DNA of 64,000 bases from Lepidodermella squamata (lineage: Eukaryota > Gastrotricha). Position numbers and translations under genes: made by a program. A model generated the notes under the pieces. That model was not told the origin of the DNA, ran no database searches, and saw only the letters and a list, made by a program, of their open reading frames with translations. Positions within the stretch are counted from its first letter, which is position 1. Every line of letters starts with the position of its first letter. This document shows, one piece after another, positions 34,301 through 45,947 of this stretch. The stretch covers positions 1 through 64,000 of the forward strand of contig JBLDXI010000099.1 of the NCBI GenBank assembly GCA_047495785.1, read 5' to 3'.

Positions 34301-36066
34301 TTCTGAATTGCTGGCGGAAATCGTTTGGTTGGTTGTTCCATGTGCTTTGTGTTAGCCATCAGGTAAACGAAATGGACCCAGAGTTTCATTGCTACGATGA
34401 ATTGAAGTTAACTTGGGCAGCTTGGTTTAGTTAACTTGCATTGATTGTACTCTAAAGTTTGGGGTTTGCCGGGCTAGCATACTTAACCGACTTAACTGCG
34501 ACCTGCGACTCTTTTGTACTCTAATTAATGACTGTGTTTTCATCTGCTCGACCAGAAACGACGTGCGGCGTGTTGGCGAGCGAGTGCCCGGACTTTGTGG
34601 CGGCGTCGCTGCGGCTCGCCATCGTCGGCCGCGCCTCCATCGACCAGGTGCACGCGCACTTTGACCTGAGCATCCTCGTAAGTTGTTGTTGCCTGCCTTG
34701 CCTTGCCTTGCCTTGGTTTCATTTGACTTGTATTGCTGCTTAGAGCTTCTTCGTACTCGTGAACATTGCCGAGTTCTCGCCGGTGGCGGCGGCTGTCTCG
34801 CGGCCGTACGGCGTCGACGGGCCCGCGCTCCCGCAACTCCTCATCGACTTTTTCAACCAACTGTGCGCCGCCGCCGCCGAGTGCGAGCGCGAGGCCGACG
34901 AACACATCTCGTCATCGCAACAGCAACAACAACAACAACAACAGCAGCAGCTACAACAACGCACTGCCGCCTCGGCGTCGTCCTCGCAAACTTCGACGGC
35001 GACGTCCGGCATCGGCGGCGGTCTCGACGATACTCTGCGACCGTCGTCTTCATCGACAGCGGCTGCTGCTGCGTCTTCGAGCAACCCTCGCCGCCCCTCC
35101 TCAACGTCTGCCACAGCAGCAGCAGACACCCCATTGGCGCGTGGTGGTGGCGGCGGCGCGAGTAGCAGCGGCTTCGGCCTCGGCGGCGATGACGAGGCGC
35201 TCGATGCTAGTAAGTCATTTACTTACTGTACCGAACATAGGAAGACATGGCGGCATATAATCTTAGAATTTGGACAATTTTAGCTCTGCTTGCAAGTGAA
35301 TAGCCTGTCGAAAATGAAGCATTGGGTCCCTCAGTTGGGTTGACGTGTTTGTTAATCAGATGAAAAAAATTCTAAAATGGGTTGGAATGTCACCAGTGAC
35401 CATTTTTAATGGGAAGTTGGGAATTTCCTGTCAGCTGGTTTTCTACGTTCAAAATCATTATTATTTCGCTGATGCTAATTGTTGACAATTGATGTCATGC
35501 CATTGCATTTTGCAGTGTTGCACGCGGCTGGCACGCGGCACATGGAGCTCAACTTCCTGGCGGCGTGCTGCGTCATCATCGTGTTCTACGCGAGCGAGGC
35601 GCTCGAGGCGAAGCGCGGCGGCGTCGAAGCGGTGCGGCGCCTCTTCGCTGGTGCGTCCTTCGACGCCGCCGTCGACGTGCTCAAGAAGTTCCTCACGTTC
35701 ATGGCGCTGGTCAACGGCATGGACGACCGCACGCTCGAGACGGTGTCGCGCATCCTCGAGCGCTACGACGCCGCCAATCGCATGCACAACAACAGCAACA
35801 ACAACAAGCCAGCTGCGGCTGCGACTCAGAGTCTAGCCACCCCACCAGGAACATCATCATCGTCTTCATCAGGCGAAGACAACGACAACAACATGGCGAT
35901 TAGCGGCAACAAAAGGGCGAACAAGCAGCCATCAGTCGCTACGGCTGCTGCTGGTCTTCGGCCGGCTGTGCGGCAAACGTACGGCCGCCGGGCCAAGGCA
36001 GGCACGGCTGGCAGCGGCAGCAGCAGCAGCAGCAGCACGACAGCCACCAACAGCGATTCAGACTAG
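31349..36066 (+). CDS. WAPL: WAPL cohesin release factor
   Basis: Five exons join in frame to 1074 aa: 31349-32632, 33344-34145, 34556-34677, 34744-35209 and 35516-36066. The N-terminal ~330 residues are disordered. They start with a TYGR motif resembling the TYSR/YSR Pds5-binding box and carry DPFEF and DPFAF, like the FGF/DPFGF motifs of vertebrate WAPL. The conserved HEAT-like WAPL domain begins near residue 350. It shows SSRCLSAFQLASKCADSSEFR, then LLALCAAAMFVVLSADRSQVD across the first splice, then SFFVLVNIAEFSP and VDVLKKFLTFMALVNG. WAPL with PDS5 opens the SMC3-RAD21 gate to release cohesin from DNA. Poly-Q, Ala and Ser tracts interrupt the domain. A second TYGR box lies near the C terminus. 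Confidence 0.93.
32858..32900 (+). repeat. MITE-like fragment in WAPL intron 1
   Basis: AAAATAAGGGAATACTC then TATGGCAAACCATG matches the left half of the element at 30997-31106; the right half is not seen. Confidence 0.55.
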
Positions 36067-36815
36067 ATACGGCTTGTCTTTTCGTCGCCGTCGTCTTGGT
36101 GAATTTTCTGAAATCTAAGCGTAATTTTTGTTATAGTAATACATCGGTGCCTCTTTATGTTTTTTTTTCTCCCGTCGAGACTCGCAGTTCTTACGTAATC
36201 AGTAATCATGCGTAACTTTTTTTCTTGTTTTTTTGTACGTGCGTGCGGCAGTCGTCTTTTATGGCTGTGTTCTAACTAATTGTGCGCGTCGCTTTTCGGC
36301 GCCTAAATACTACGATGATACGATGATACTGATGCATTGTCATTATGCTTTTTTTGAATCGATGATTGTTTACTTCTACCTATATGTTCGAATGAACGAA
36401 TGACGATGATGATATCTGCAAATTAGAAGCTAACAAATTAAAATCACAATGATGATGCATTTTTTTTACGAATCGACAATGCGCCTTGCCAATGATGATG
36501 ATGATGCTTATTTCGGGATAATAATAATGATCAAGTGTTGAAATCATCATCTTTAATGGTCTTACCTATATGAAAAAAAAGATCTCGCAGCTGCTGCTTC
36601 AAGATATACAAAACTAACTTGTATGAGAGAGAGAGCAGGGCAGCTGCTTTGAAAAATGACAAGAAGAAAAAACACAATTCTCAATAAAGGTTGATCATTC
36701 ATGACGTTATTGTAGAGATTTTACGCCAGAATCTCTGTAGTGTGTCTGTCATACGACTGTTATTGCAACAAGCAAAAGGCTGTGAAATTGGCGAGCATAG
36801 CCACTTACTAAATAG
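36067..36815. other. WAPL 3' region and SLC25 promoter
   Basis: About 750 bp with T-runs and ATG/GAT microsatellite-like stretches (36390-36540). An AATAAA at 36684 could serve as a poly(A) signal. No gene seen. Confidence 0.5.
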
Positions 36816-37934
36816 ATGACGCACAATGAACCGCGGAGGTGAGTAGACACACGCGATTGAATGTAAATGTCATGATCATTGATTGCATCGTAGCCACTGG
36901 ATCCGCGAGGGTGCCATCTCACTGGCGGCCGGCGTGCTCTACGGCTCCAGCTACGTCATCGTCGCGCACCCGTTCGACACGCTGAAGACGAAAATGCAGG
37001 CGCAGGCTGGCTTCGAGAAGCTCGGCATCGTCCAGGCACTCGGCCGCACCGTCAAACAGGACGGCTTCATCGGCCTGTACCGCGGCTGCATCCCACCGCT
37101 GTGGGGCTCCGCCATCTACCGGTCTGTGCAGTTTGCCGCATTCGAAGCCACTTACACGCTGCTGGACAACGACGCGTGCCGCACCGAAATTCCATATACT
37201 GGTGGGCTGCAGTTGCGCGTTCTCGCCGGCGGCGTCGTCTCCGGCTGCCTGCGCTCCATCGTCGAGTGCCCGCTGGAATACGCGAAAATCAAGCGGCAAA
37301 TCGGCGAAACGTGGCACTTCCGCGAGTTGTTCCACGGCTACGGCTCGCTGCTTATCCGCTCGGCGCCCCTCCTCACGTCGTACTTTGTCATTGTCGACAC
37401 GATGCGCCGCAACTGCCCCGACGCCTTCACGTACCCGTTCTTCGGCCCGCTCTTCACGTCAGGCTTCGCCGCCACCTCAGCATGGTGAGGAGTCTATATT
37501 TTTGGTCGATTTTGTGAGAAAAACTGAAATTATTGGGTTGGAAAGCTTTCTGGAGAAAAGGTTTCTATCGTTACCTCTCTTATTATATAAATGGCCGATC
37601 GATTCACAGGGTGTTTGTGTTTGTGTTGTGTCTCTTGTTTCACCAGGTGGACGGTGTGGCCGCTGGAGTACGTGCGAACGCAGATCCAGGCCGGTTATGG
37701 CTCGCCGAACGACTCGACGTGGCGGCGGCTGTCGAAGCTGTTCCGCGAAGTGGGCTTCTTCGGGCTGTATCGCGGCATGCTGCCCGGCTCGCTGCGGGCT
37801 TTCACCGGCGCCGGTAAGTACTTTACTCAGTTTTCGCCAGGCTGATGACTGACTGACTGTGACTTTCAGGCGTGGCTATGGTTGTGATGCAGGAGGCGCA
37901 GAAGAAGGCGACGCAGTGGGGCTGGCGAGACTGA
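36816..37934 (+). CDS. Mitochondrial carrier (SLC25 family)
   Basis: Four exons (36816-36838, 36894-37484, 37647-37813, 37870-37934) give 281 aa. The ATG at 36816 is chosen because only it splices in phase with exon 2; a nearer ATG at 36826 does not. Three carrier repeats are visible, each opening with the family signature: HPFDTLKTKMQ (~residue 30), ECPLEYAKIKRQ (~125) and WPLEYVRTQIQ (~205). GFIGLYRG and GFFGLYRG follow the first and third repeats. These six-helix proteins move metabolites across the inner mitochondrial membrane. The second and third signatures have PLEY rather than the usual P-x-D/E-x-x-K/R with a small residue. The substrate cannot be told. Confidence 0.93.
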
Positions 37935-39447
37935 ACAGCTGAACTCCCTTTAGATGATGATAGTAGTTTTACGAATTGTGTTGCTATAGTTTCTCGAAAT
38001 GCCTCCTCCTCCTCCTATCTCTCTGTGTCTCTGTGTCTCTCTCGAATAACAAATCATCAATACTTGATCAGTAATTATTAATAACCAGTTGAGATAAGTA
38101 CTTACTGCGGATGATATATACGAATAATACCTAATAATAATAATATTATCAACCCGGCTGTTATTATTCTTATTTATTATGCGATGAAAATACTGATGAA
38201 GATGTGTTCTCGCTCGCTTTCTCTCGCTCATGTCTCGGTCTACGGTCTAAGATGTATGACTCGGTTGGTGAGAAAATGCACCAGTGAAAATCAACTCTAT
38301 GATGTATAAAAAATGATACATGCAAAACAAGTCTTCTCAATAATCGGGCGGGCTTCTTGTTCGTGTATTATACTGCATTGAATAAGAACAAGTTCAGAAA
38401 ACGTATTATTTGTCGAGTTATTTTGCGGAATGTTGTTGAGTTCATTTATATTAATACTACTAGTAGATTATAATTATATTCTTAATTTGACTATTTTTAC
38501 GATTCGCCATTCGGTCTATTGCTGTGACGACTTTGAACAGTAAATAAAAACACAATCAGTTGCAAGTTCATTTGTTCATTTGTTCATTGGCACTTTGCAC
38601 CGGTGCTGCAACGGTTTGCATATAGGTTCATATGTTCGCTAAGTAGCAGCTAATTGATGCGCACTTGACGTTGCGCACTCGGTTATTGCTGTTACTGCTG
38701 TCACGGTGGCTTTGGTTGCTTTTTCGAGTTGCACAGTTCTCCGTCACCCAATTCAACATCGGCTGGCGCTGTTACACACACAATTTTGTATAATTTTGCA
38801 TATTATGCAACAAAATCTTACAGTCTCAACTAAAAGCACTGCGCAAAAAAGTCTCGTCCACCGTACATCAGAATGGTCATTTTTCGTCGTGAATAATCTG
38901 TGGTAGTGAAATTTTGTAAACATTTACCGGGTTCTTTGAGGTCAAGACACTCCATTTTGCTAAATTTCACGGCCAATCCGATGCCAAAATGTCTCAAAAT
39001 AAATCACAGTGGTCTACGATCTACGAGAATATGAAAAATGACACACCAGGTAAGAGAAAGACCAACTTTGAGAGAATAAAGAGACTTTTTTGCGCAGTCT
39101 AGTGCAAAAGCAGCCAGCCGTTTTCGATCCGCGTTTTAATCGCATTTAATCGCATGTAATAATTCGAGAAAAAGCGTACATTTTTTACTGGCCGTTAGCG
39201 ATGCCATCAGTAGCTTAGTAGCGATGTTGGCCAACGCAACACTCGGCTGCACATCTCGTTGAGAGGCAGCTGAGGTGAGCATCGCGGCACAGGCAGCAGC
39301 AAACATTCGTGTAGCTATTGAATGGTCGACAACGCTGACGGCAGCGCACAGCTCGGCGACCATGTTTGAGCTGTTTGAGGCTTCCCTTTCGGCCGTAACT
39401 ATATTGAAAATTATAATACTATTATAAGAGTATTATTCGCTTTCATT
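37935..39447. other. Intergenic, no confident gene
   Basis: Contains GA/CT-rich stretches near 38000-38045, (AAT)n near 38130 and CATTTGTT repeats near 38570. A minus frame at 39136-39363 (75 codons from an ATG, Ala-rich) has no recognised family. It might be a small gene or chance. Confidence 0.4.
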
Positions 39448-39936
39448 TTATTTTTACGCAAGAATTTAAAAGAATTTAAATACCTAGGCGTCTATTTCAC
39501 GCATAATTTGAATTTCGACAAAATGGTGGAGGTTATCAATGCGAATACAAAACGTATAACCGCACTGATCCCGAACATGATAGAGAATTTTACTACTTAT
39601 CTTCCACCGAAAACATTTAATATTTTACACAACTCATACGTCATCGGCAACTACACTTATGCCAGTGGCCTCTGGGGCCAGACAAAAAAGAATAAAGTTT
39701 TCTCATTTAACACCCATTTCGTGAAACAAATTTGTCGAATTCCAACCTCTGCTAGGAATGAACTAGTAAATCGCGAATTCTACCTCGACCCACCTGAACT
39801 TGTCCTCACAAAATCAGCCGTCAGGTACTTTCTACGACTCAAGTTTGAGAACGAGCATGTGCTTATCAAAACTGCCTTTGACGTTATTGACGCAAATAAA
39901 AATCTATATCGCCATATTTTCAAACATTTACAAAGT

Positions 39937-42090
39937 AATAATAATAATAATAATGTTTTTATTTATCCTCTTCGGGACTGAGCGTCGTGTACCGTTTCCG
40001 GTTTTGAAGAGGGCGAAGGCAGGCGAAGAATGATCCTCACCCACGAACCATGTTTTTTCCCGTTCAATTCCAATTCGTAATTTTGAGTGGCTGACTCGTC
40101 CCTAGAAATAATCATATATTGAGTTTTTGCCGCGTTAATTTTCAGACCCAATTCGGTGCAAGCCAAATCGAAAATGTGAAGTAGTCGTGAAATTTCGTCG
40201 TGGTTCATGCCTAAAAGTGTTCCGTCGTCAGCAAACGCTAGTAAATTTAGGAAATCAGTCTCGCTCATAGCGGTCTCGCTGTTTGCGGTCTCGCTAATAG
40301 GAAAGCCTAATTTTTCAGCAGATATTTTTTCGCAAATTTTGTTGAAGGTCGCTATGAATAGCAAAGGAGACAACGGGCAACCCTGTCTTAGTCCCCTGGT
40401 AACATAGAAGAAATCTGAGAGCTCAGAATCGACTCTAACAGCAACTTTATTTACTTTATATAGACTTTGAATAGCTTCAATTAAGCTGGGTTCTACACCC
40501 ATATTTTGGAGGGCGGCCCATACTTTTTCCCTGTCCACCAGATCATAGGCTTTTTCGAGATCGATGAAGACTAGGTGGAGTTCCTTCTTAAAGAATATAA
40601 TTTTCTCAATAATTTGTCGGAGAACGTAAATGCAGTCTCTGGTGCCCTTGAGGGGTTGAAAACCAAATTGCAGTTTAGAAATTTTTGACCCAATTAATGC
40701 TCTCAATTTTCGTTCGAGAATAATGGCATAGAGTTTTCCTACAACACTTAAGAGGCTGATGCCTCTGTAATTTTGGCATTTTGATTTCTCACCTTTATTT
40801 TTATAAATTGGGGTAATTATAGCCGTTGACCATTCTTCTGGGACCCTCTTATCTATCCAAGCTCGATTCAAAATTTCCCTGAGCCATTCAATATTGGCCT
40901 CGCTCAGAGCTTTGATCATTTCGGGTCTTACTTCATCTATACCCGGGGCTTTACCGTTTTTCATGTGGTCGATGGCATTTTTAATTTCGGTGAGAGTAAT
41001 TTCCGTTAAATTTGGATTTTTATCTAATAGAATTTCATCGTCGGGGTTATTGGGTTCCTTTTCAAGTCCTTGTAGAAGATCAATGAAATACTTTTTCATA
41101 ACTTCTAATATTTCGTCAATTCCGCTGGTAAGTGAGCCGTCTTCTTTTTCAAGAGGATTGGGTTCGCTTCTCTCTCTATTTTCTCCCCTCAATTTTTTTA
41201 TTTCCAGCCAGAATTTTTTGATATTATCATAATCAGTCGGATTTTCAAGTAATTTGTCCAATTCAGAAAATTCAGTTTGATCCTTAATAATTTTCAAGCG
41301 TTCAAGGGCCTGGTTTTTCTCATTTCTAGCTATTGTATAATTCTCTCGGTCTATGTGGCCCTTGGTGTAGTTTTTAAAATTTTCTTTACCTTTTTGAATG
41401 ATTTTGTTGGCTAATGGTGTCCACCAGAGCGGTTTTTCGCTAATTTTGCCTACTTTTCGTTCACCGCAGGAGGATCTGGCAGCATCCAGTAGGTTAGATT
41501 TAGTGTTCACCCACTTCTCTTCTATTGAGACAGGGTTTTCGTTTTCATTTGCGATGTTGCTAGCTAAAATTTCATTAAACTTGGAACTGTGTTCCTCATT
41601 CCTAAGCAAATGATGTTTAATTGATTTTTTAATGTCAACCTTTTTCCGTTGAAAGTTTGGGCACTTACACCACTTATATAACACCACGAACTAGCCTATG
41701 ATCTGATTCGAGTATGGGTTCTTCCTGAACGTCGCAAACATCAAATTTATCTTTTTCGCTTTTATCGACCAAGATGTAGTCTAAGAAGGATCTACGAAGG
41801 GTTTTTCCGTTGCCCCTTTGCCATGTGTACCCAATGTTGGGGAAAAACGTATTAATAAAACACAGATTGTTGCTGTTTGCAAATTCAATCCATAAATCTC
41901 CTTTATCATTTCTAATGTTATCACCATAAGGGCCTACAGTTTTTGATTTTTGTGCACTCATCATCCGGCCGTTCAAATCTCCCATTACAATTGTAGTGCC
42001 TGTTTTTGAGTTCAAACGCGCATATTCTTGTTGCAGTACTTGAAGAAAGGCGTCTAATGTTTTGGTGCAATTATTTGCTGGTGCGTAGTC
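39937..42090 (-). mobile_element. LINE inserted into the plus-strand LINE
   Basis: Minus-strand non-LTR retrotransposon with an (ATT)n 3' tail at its left end (39937-39954). It is flanked by the 13-bp duplication ACATTTACAAAGT (39924-39936 and 42091-42103). Its sequence starts within the endonuclease domain and is therefore 5' truncated. Removing it restores the reading frame of the host element. It inserted after the host copy. Confidence 0.9.
39963..42090 (-). pseudogene. LINE endonuclease/reverse transcriptase remnant
   Basis: The upper part (42090-41685) is the C-terminal half of an APE-type endonuclease: GDLNGR, then DYILVD, then the catalytic SDHRLV. The lower part (41687-39963, 574 codons) is reverse transcriptase: KNGKAPGIDEVRPEM, then YRGISLL, then VFIDLEKAYD, then GLRQGCPLSPLLF, then the catalytic box FADD (Phe instead of the usual Tyr). 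The two parts are in different frames with a stop at ~41675, so at least one frameshift separates them. The expected K-YLGV domain after the palm is missing, which points to an internal deletion before the 3' tail. Confidence 0.9.
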
Positions 42091-42962
42091 ACATTTACAA
42101 AGTGATGTCGAAAAACTTGGGGGCACCAACATCTTCACCGCCACTTCTCAATTTGAGGGTTTGGCTCATCTTGGAAAGTGGTACGAAGTGTGGATAACAA
42201 ACAACAAAAAATCTATAGCTAATGATTTAAAAACTATATACCAAAATCCTGTTTTTACAGACGAAAATTTCGACAAATTGCTGCTATATTCTAATGCTCA
42301 TAATGCTTTTTGTCGGTGAAAAATATTAGGATACTCAGTATGATTAGGACAAACTCTCTCCATAAACCCTTTTGCTATATCAATAACTTAGGATTAAAAT
42401 GCATTTTCTGTCTTAAACATGGTGATTCGCTTGCTACGCCTATTAGAAATTTCCAAGATACTATAGATCTAATATGCCACCTCTATATTGAATGTAAATT
42501 TATCCCGAACCACACTCCTCTAACACAACTAGCCTCGATCGATAGTATCAATCATAATGCTAATAATTTTGTCAATTCAATTATCGAATCCATAGTAACT
42601 TGCAAATCCGTCAACAATATCGCACTGTCACACATCTTAACTATAGCTTCTAACTACCGACTCGCTCTTAAATTACACGTTTACCCTAACAGTAATAACA
42701 ATTAATGCGTAATTCTCCTGTCCTCTCTTTTCTGTCTTCGCCAATTTATTTAAATAATTCCCACGTCATGATCAGAACTACATGTATTATAACTTATATT
42801 ATAACTATATGTTATGCACGTGTATGTATAGATAATATGTATTTTGTCTGTATTTATTGTGTTGATTCGAAAATATTCCAGGACGCGCCCAAAGCCCACC
42901 CGTGGCCGGTGCTAGTTAATTTGTTTTGATCGAATAAAACATTGCTTGCTTATTTTTACGCA

Positions 42963-44279
42963 CATTTTGACAGGCGTAAAGCTGGGCTCATGCTAATAAT
43001 AATAATACGGCCAATTTCGCCGGATTTTCCCTTCTGCTCTTTTTTCTTTGTCGTTCAGTCTAATAGGAATTAGTAGACAAAATGCTGGGGTATGAATGGC
43101 GAAATTGTGGCGCTTTTTTACACTGTCACAGAAAGAGCCATTGGCGGTTTTTGAAAAATTCTTTATATCCAAATCAAGCCCAAATCAACCCCTGCTCCCG
43201 GTGTCGTTAATTTTTCAGAATTTTCTTTACAAAGTTGCGTTGGAAATGGACAAAATTGTACTCATATACGCTTGAAGGAAAGCAAACCAACCATGCGGTA
43301 AAACAGAGTTGAAAAACGCCTCATGCTCTGCGGTGTCCACTTTCTGTAAGGCAACGTTTCTTCATCAACGCCATCTTCAGCCATATTTCAAAACTAGGCA
43401 ATCAAAGCTCTAAAAGTAACACACAAAATAATGATTGGGTTTTACAGTCTAGAAACAAAGAAAATAATGCAACACTTTTTTATTTCAGTTCTGATGCGAT
43501 ATATAGGTAACCCTAGAGAAAATAATTCCCCCATGCCATTGCCATTGTAAGAGCAAAATAAAAAAATTAGGTTTACTGAAAGGTTTATCTACAGTTTGAA
43601 GAGTTTCATGTTCGCAAAAATTTCTAACATTCCTCCGAAATCTACCTTGAATTGAATCTATATTGTTGGGATTGTTTAAATATATCGATAGAGTTTTTAT
43701 GTTAATTTCACTTTTAATAATAATAATATTAATATTATTAATAATAATAATAATTTAATTTCGAAATTACTTACAGGATTAGAAGGGCAGGCCACTAACA
43801 CCAACCTGATTACAATAATAGTTTGCATTTTATATCGGATTTAAAAAAGAATGATTAGCAAATGAAAATGCATAGCAGATTATATGATGCTCCGCGCATG
43901 AAATGAAGAGTCATTTACGAAATTAATTACGTGGCTTTGGCCAAATGACTAACGGTCGGCCTGGAGAAAGTTACGTTTTTGTAGGGTAGAACCGGTAAAA
44001 CGAAAGCAGAAACTTGCTTTAAAACCTTGTTTTAAAAAATTGCCAGTTAAGCCCGTTGCTCACAGCCGTCGAAATGGCATTAATGACGCGGCGCGGTGTT
44101 CGGCACAACTTGTGACGCGCCGCCACCATCAACGGCTGCTTCTGCGAGGCAAGTCGCGCGGCACACACACACACACAAATAACCACAAATTATAGCCCAA
44201 AGGCTTTTGCATTCAGTACGTAGCTTTTGCGACGCGGTTTACGTCATATTGACCGCGCAAACTAAATCGCATGAGCAGC
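42963..44279. other. Spacer before the tRNA array
   Basis: No gene supported. Around 43712-43756 is an AT palindrome made of TAATAATAATATTAAT-type repeats. A (CA)n run lies at 44163-44176, shortly before the first tRNA gene. Confidence 0.5.
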
Positions 44280-44351
44280 TCCGTGATGGTCTAGTGGTTA
44301 GGATTCCGCGCTTTCACCGCGGCGGCCCGGGTTCGATTCCCGGTCAGGGAA
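44280..44351 (+). tRNA. tRNA-Glu(TTC)
   Basis: Full cloverleaf; anticodon stem CCGCG with loop CTTTCAC. B box GGTTCGATTCC. One mismatch in the acceptor stem (TCCGTGA with TCAGGGA). First gene of the array. Confidence 0.93.
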
Positions 44352-44425
44352 AGTTTTTGAGCTTTGCAATGTCAATTGTAGGTTTTGGTACGAAAAAGAG
44401 AGCTTGCCGCCGAAAAAGTCAAGCA

Positions 44426-44497
44426 AGGCTCAGGGGGGGATCGAACCCTCGATCTTCTGCTTACTAGGCAGACGCTCTACCACTAAGCTACTGAGCC
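44426..44497 (-). tRNA. tRNA-Thr(AGT)
   Basis: Acceptor GGCTCAG/CTGAGCC, loop CTAGTAA, B box GGTTCGATCCC. Confidence 0.93.
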
Positions 44498-44573
44498 GAG
44501 GCTGGGTATTTTTGCAGCAGTAGCATTATTTGTAGAGAAGTCTAGCCAGGTTATGAAATTCAGCGAGAAAAAT

Positions 44574-44646
44574 TGGAGGATACGGGCGTCGATCCCGTTA
44601 CCTCTCGCATGCTAAGCGAGCGCTCTACCATTTGAGCTAATCCCCC
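44574..44646 (-). tRNA. tRNA-Ala(AGC), copy 1
   Basis: Starts GGGGGATTAGCTCAAATGG; loop TTAGCAT; discriminator A. The gene at 47670-47742 has the same sequence. Confidence 0.95.
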
Positions 44647-44717
44647 GTGGTATTAACTAGACAATTTATTGCTATGATTAAAACTGTGGCTTCGTTAAAT
44701 TGCTTTGAAAAAGCTTG

Positions 44718-44790
44718 CGCCCTCCGGGGGACTCGAACCCCCGACCCTGTGATTAAAAGTCACATGCTCTACCGACTGAGCTAGGAAGGC
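44718..44790 (-). tRNA. tRNA-Lys(TTT)
   Basis: Acceptor GCCTTCC/GGAGGGC, loop CTTTTAA, B box GGTTCGAGTCC. Confidence 0.94.
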
Positions 44791-44861
44791 CATTGCAAAT
44801 GGCGGCTATTCTCAGAGCGTCATTACATTTAGCCGGCACTTTCACCTGTTGCAAAAGTAAT

Positions 44862-44934
44862 CGACGCTGATGGGACTCGAACCCACAATCTTCGGATCCG
44901 AAGTCCGACGCGATAGCCATTTCGCCACAGCGCC
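44862..44934 (-). tRNA. tRNA-Arg(TCG)
   Basis: Acceptor GGCGCTG/CAGCGTC, loop CTTCGGA, B box GGTTCGAGTCC. Confidence 0.93.
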
Positions 44935-45087
44935 TATCGATAGATGTGGCAATGCAATGCGCTCATCCTGTCAACGGCAGCTTCCACGTGGAGGAGAGGT
45001 TTTCTACGCGGAAATGAGCGGCCTAATTTCTCATATTTTCCCAAATTGCGGGTGGATTACAAAAACCTCCTTGTGAAGCTACATCTC

Positions 45088-45171
45088 GTCAGGATGGCCG
45101 AGCGGTCTAAGGCGCCAGACTCAAGATCTGGTCCTCGAAAGAGGGCGTGGGTTCGAACCCCACTTCTGACA
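45088..45171 (+). tRNA. tRNA-Leu(CAA)
   Basis: Class II tRNA with a long variable arm. Acceptor GTCAGGA/TTCTGAC, loop CTCAAGA, B box GGTTCGAACCC. Confidence 0.93.
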
Positions 45172-45269
45172 CTATTTTTCACATTTTTAGAGCAATTTCC
45201 AGTCACTTTCACCACCGATAAGTATAGCAACTAAGCTTCGTGAGGATGTTACGCGAAAAAATTGCCAAC

Positions 45270-45341
45270 TGGAGGCATCGGGGATTGAACCCGAGACCTT
45301 CACAATGCGAATGAGACGCTCTACCACTGAGCTATGCCCCC
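45270..45341 (-). tRNA. tRNA-Ala(CGC)
   Basis: Starts GGGGGCATAGCTCAGTGG; loop TTCGCAT; B box GGTTCAATCCC. The anticodon stem has one T-T mismatch. Confidence 0.88.
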
Positions 45342-45429
45342 TAGGCTAGTGCAAGAAAATCTTCATAAACTGGTGACTACAACGATCGCAGCAGTGGAGT
45401 GCAACGTTTGCTTGAAAAAAATGTTGCCA

Positions 45430-45501
45430 AGGTCCCATCGAGAATCGAACTCGAGTCGCTGGATTCAGAGTCCAGAGTGCTAACCGCTACACCATGGAAC
45501 C
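45430..45501 (-). tRNA. tRNA-Gln(CTG)
   Basis: Acceptor GGTTCCA/TGGGACC, loop CTCTGAA, B box AGTTCGATTCT. It is the parent type for the truncated gene at 48128-48162. Confidence 0.93.
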
Positions 45502-45569
45502 TCTCGAAAACTGGTTCTGGAAAGGTCAGCTTTAATTCTGTTACTAGCAGCAATGTTGCTAAAAACGTG

Positions 45570-45641
45570 TGCGTCAGCCGGGAGTCGAACCCGGATCGGC
45601 TGCTTGGAAGGCAACCATGCTGACCGTTACACCACTGACGC
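45570..45641 (-). tRNA. tRNA-Gly(TCC)
   Basis: Acceptor GCGTCAG/CTGACGC, loop CTTCCAA, B box GGTTCGACTCC. Confidence 0.94.
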
Positions 45642-45717
45642 CTCACGAATGTGAGATGAGAGGACTGTTCTGGAGGCTAACTGCAGAATAGAGTGTCAGT
45701 CGTTATGCAAAAACTGT

Positions 45718-45790
45718 CGTCGCCAGTACCTACGCGCGGAGACCGCATCTGATTTCTAGTCAGACCCCTTAACCACTCGGGCATAGCGAC
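45718..45790 (-). pseudogene. tRNA-Ser(AGA) pseudogene lacking the T loop
   Basis: Matches the tRNA-Ser(CGA) at 46970-47051 except for anticodon loop CTAGAAA (AGA), one arm change and a 9-bp deletion. The deletion removes the T loop and the B-box core (TTCGAATCC). Acceptor and anticodon stems are intact. Without the B box it should not be transcribed by Pol III or fold normally. Confidence 0.88.
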
Positions 45791-45947
45791 TTGAGTGGCC
45801 CTTCAGCAGTTTCAGAAACGATACACCCGAACGACGTTACTGGCTAGTTTTATATTGGCAACTGTTAAACTATTTTGCTAGGCTCGCTTGCGATATGCTA
45901 GCTTGGCAAGATGTCGTCTGCGGGATATCAATACATTCCAACATCCC

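Larger units (their letters stand above)
39448..42962 (+). mobile_element. 5'-truncated LINE, interrupted by a second LINE
   Basis: A plus-strand non-LTR retrotransposon fragment is flanked by a 13-bp target-site duplication TTATTTTTACGCA (39448-39460 and 42950-42962). Its coding sequence starts inside the region after the reverse transcriptase palm (FKYLGVYFTHNLNFDK, 39470 on). It is interrupted at 39937-42090, then resumes at 42104. It ends with a Cys/His segment (KCIFCLKHG ... CHLYIEC) typical of LINE C termini. A TGA/frameshift near 42316 breaks the frame, so the copy is dead. AATAAAAC lies just before the 3' duplication. Confidence 0.85.

Noticed and set aside
39136-39363. 75-codon minus frame with an ATG
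   Set aside because: Ala-rich, single frame, no known domain; could be real but unsupported.
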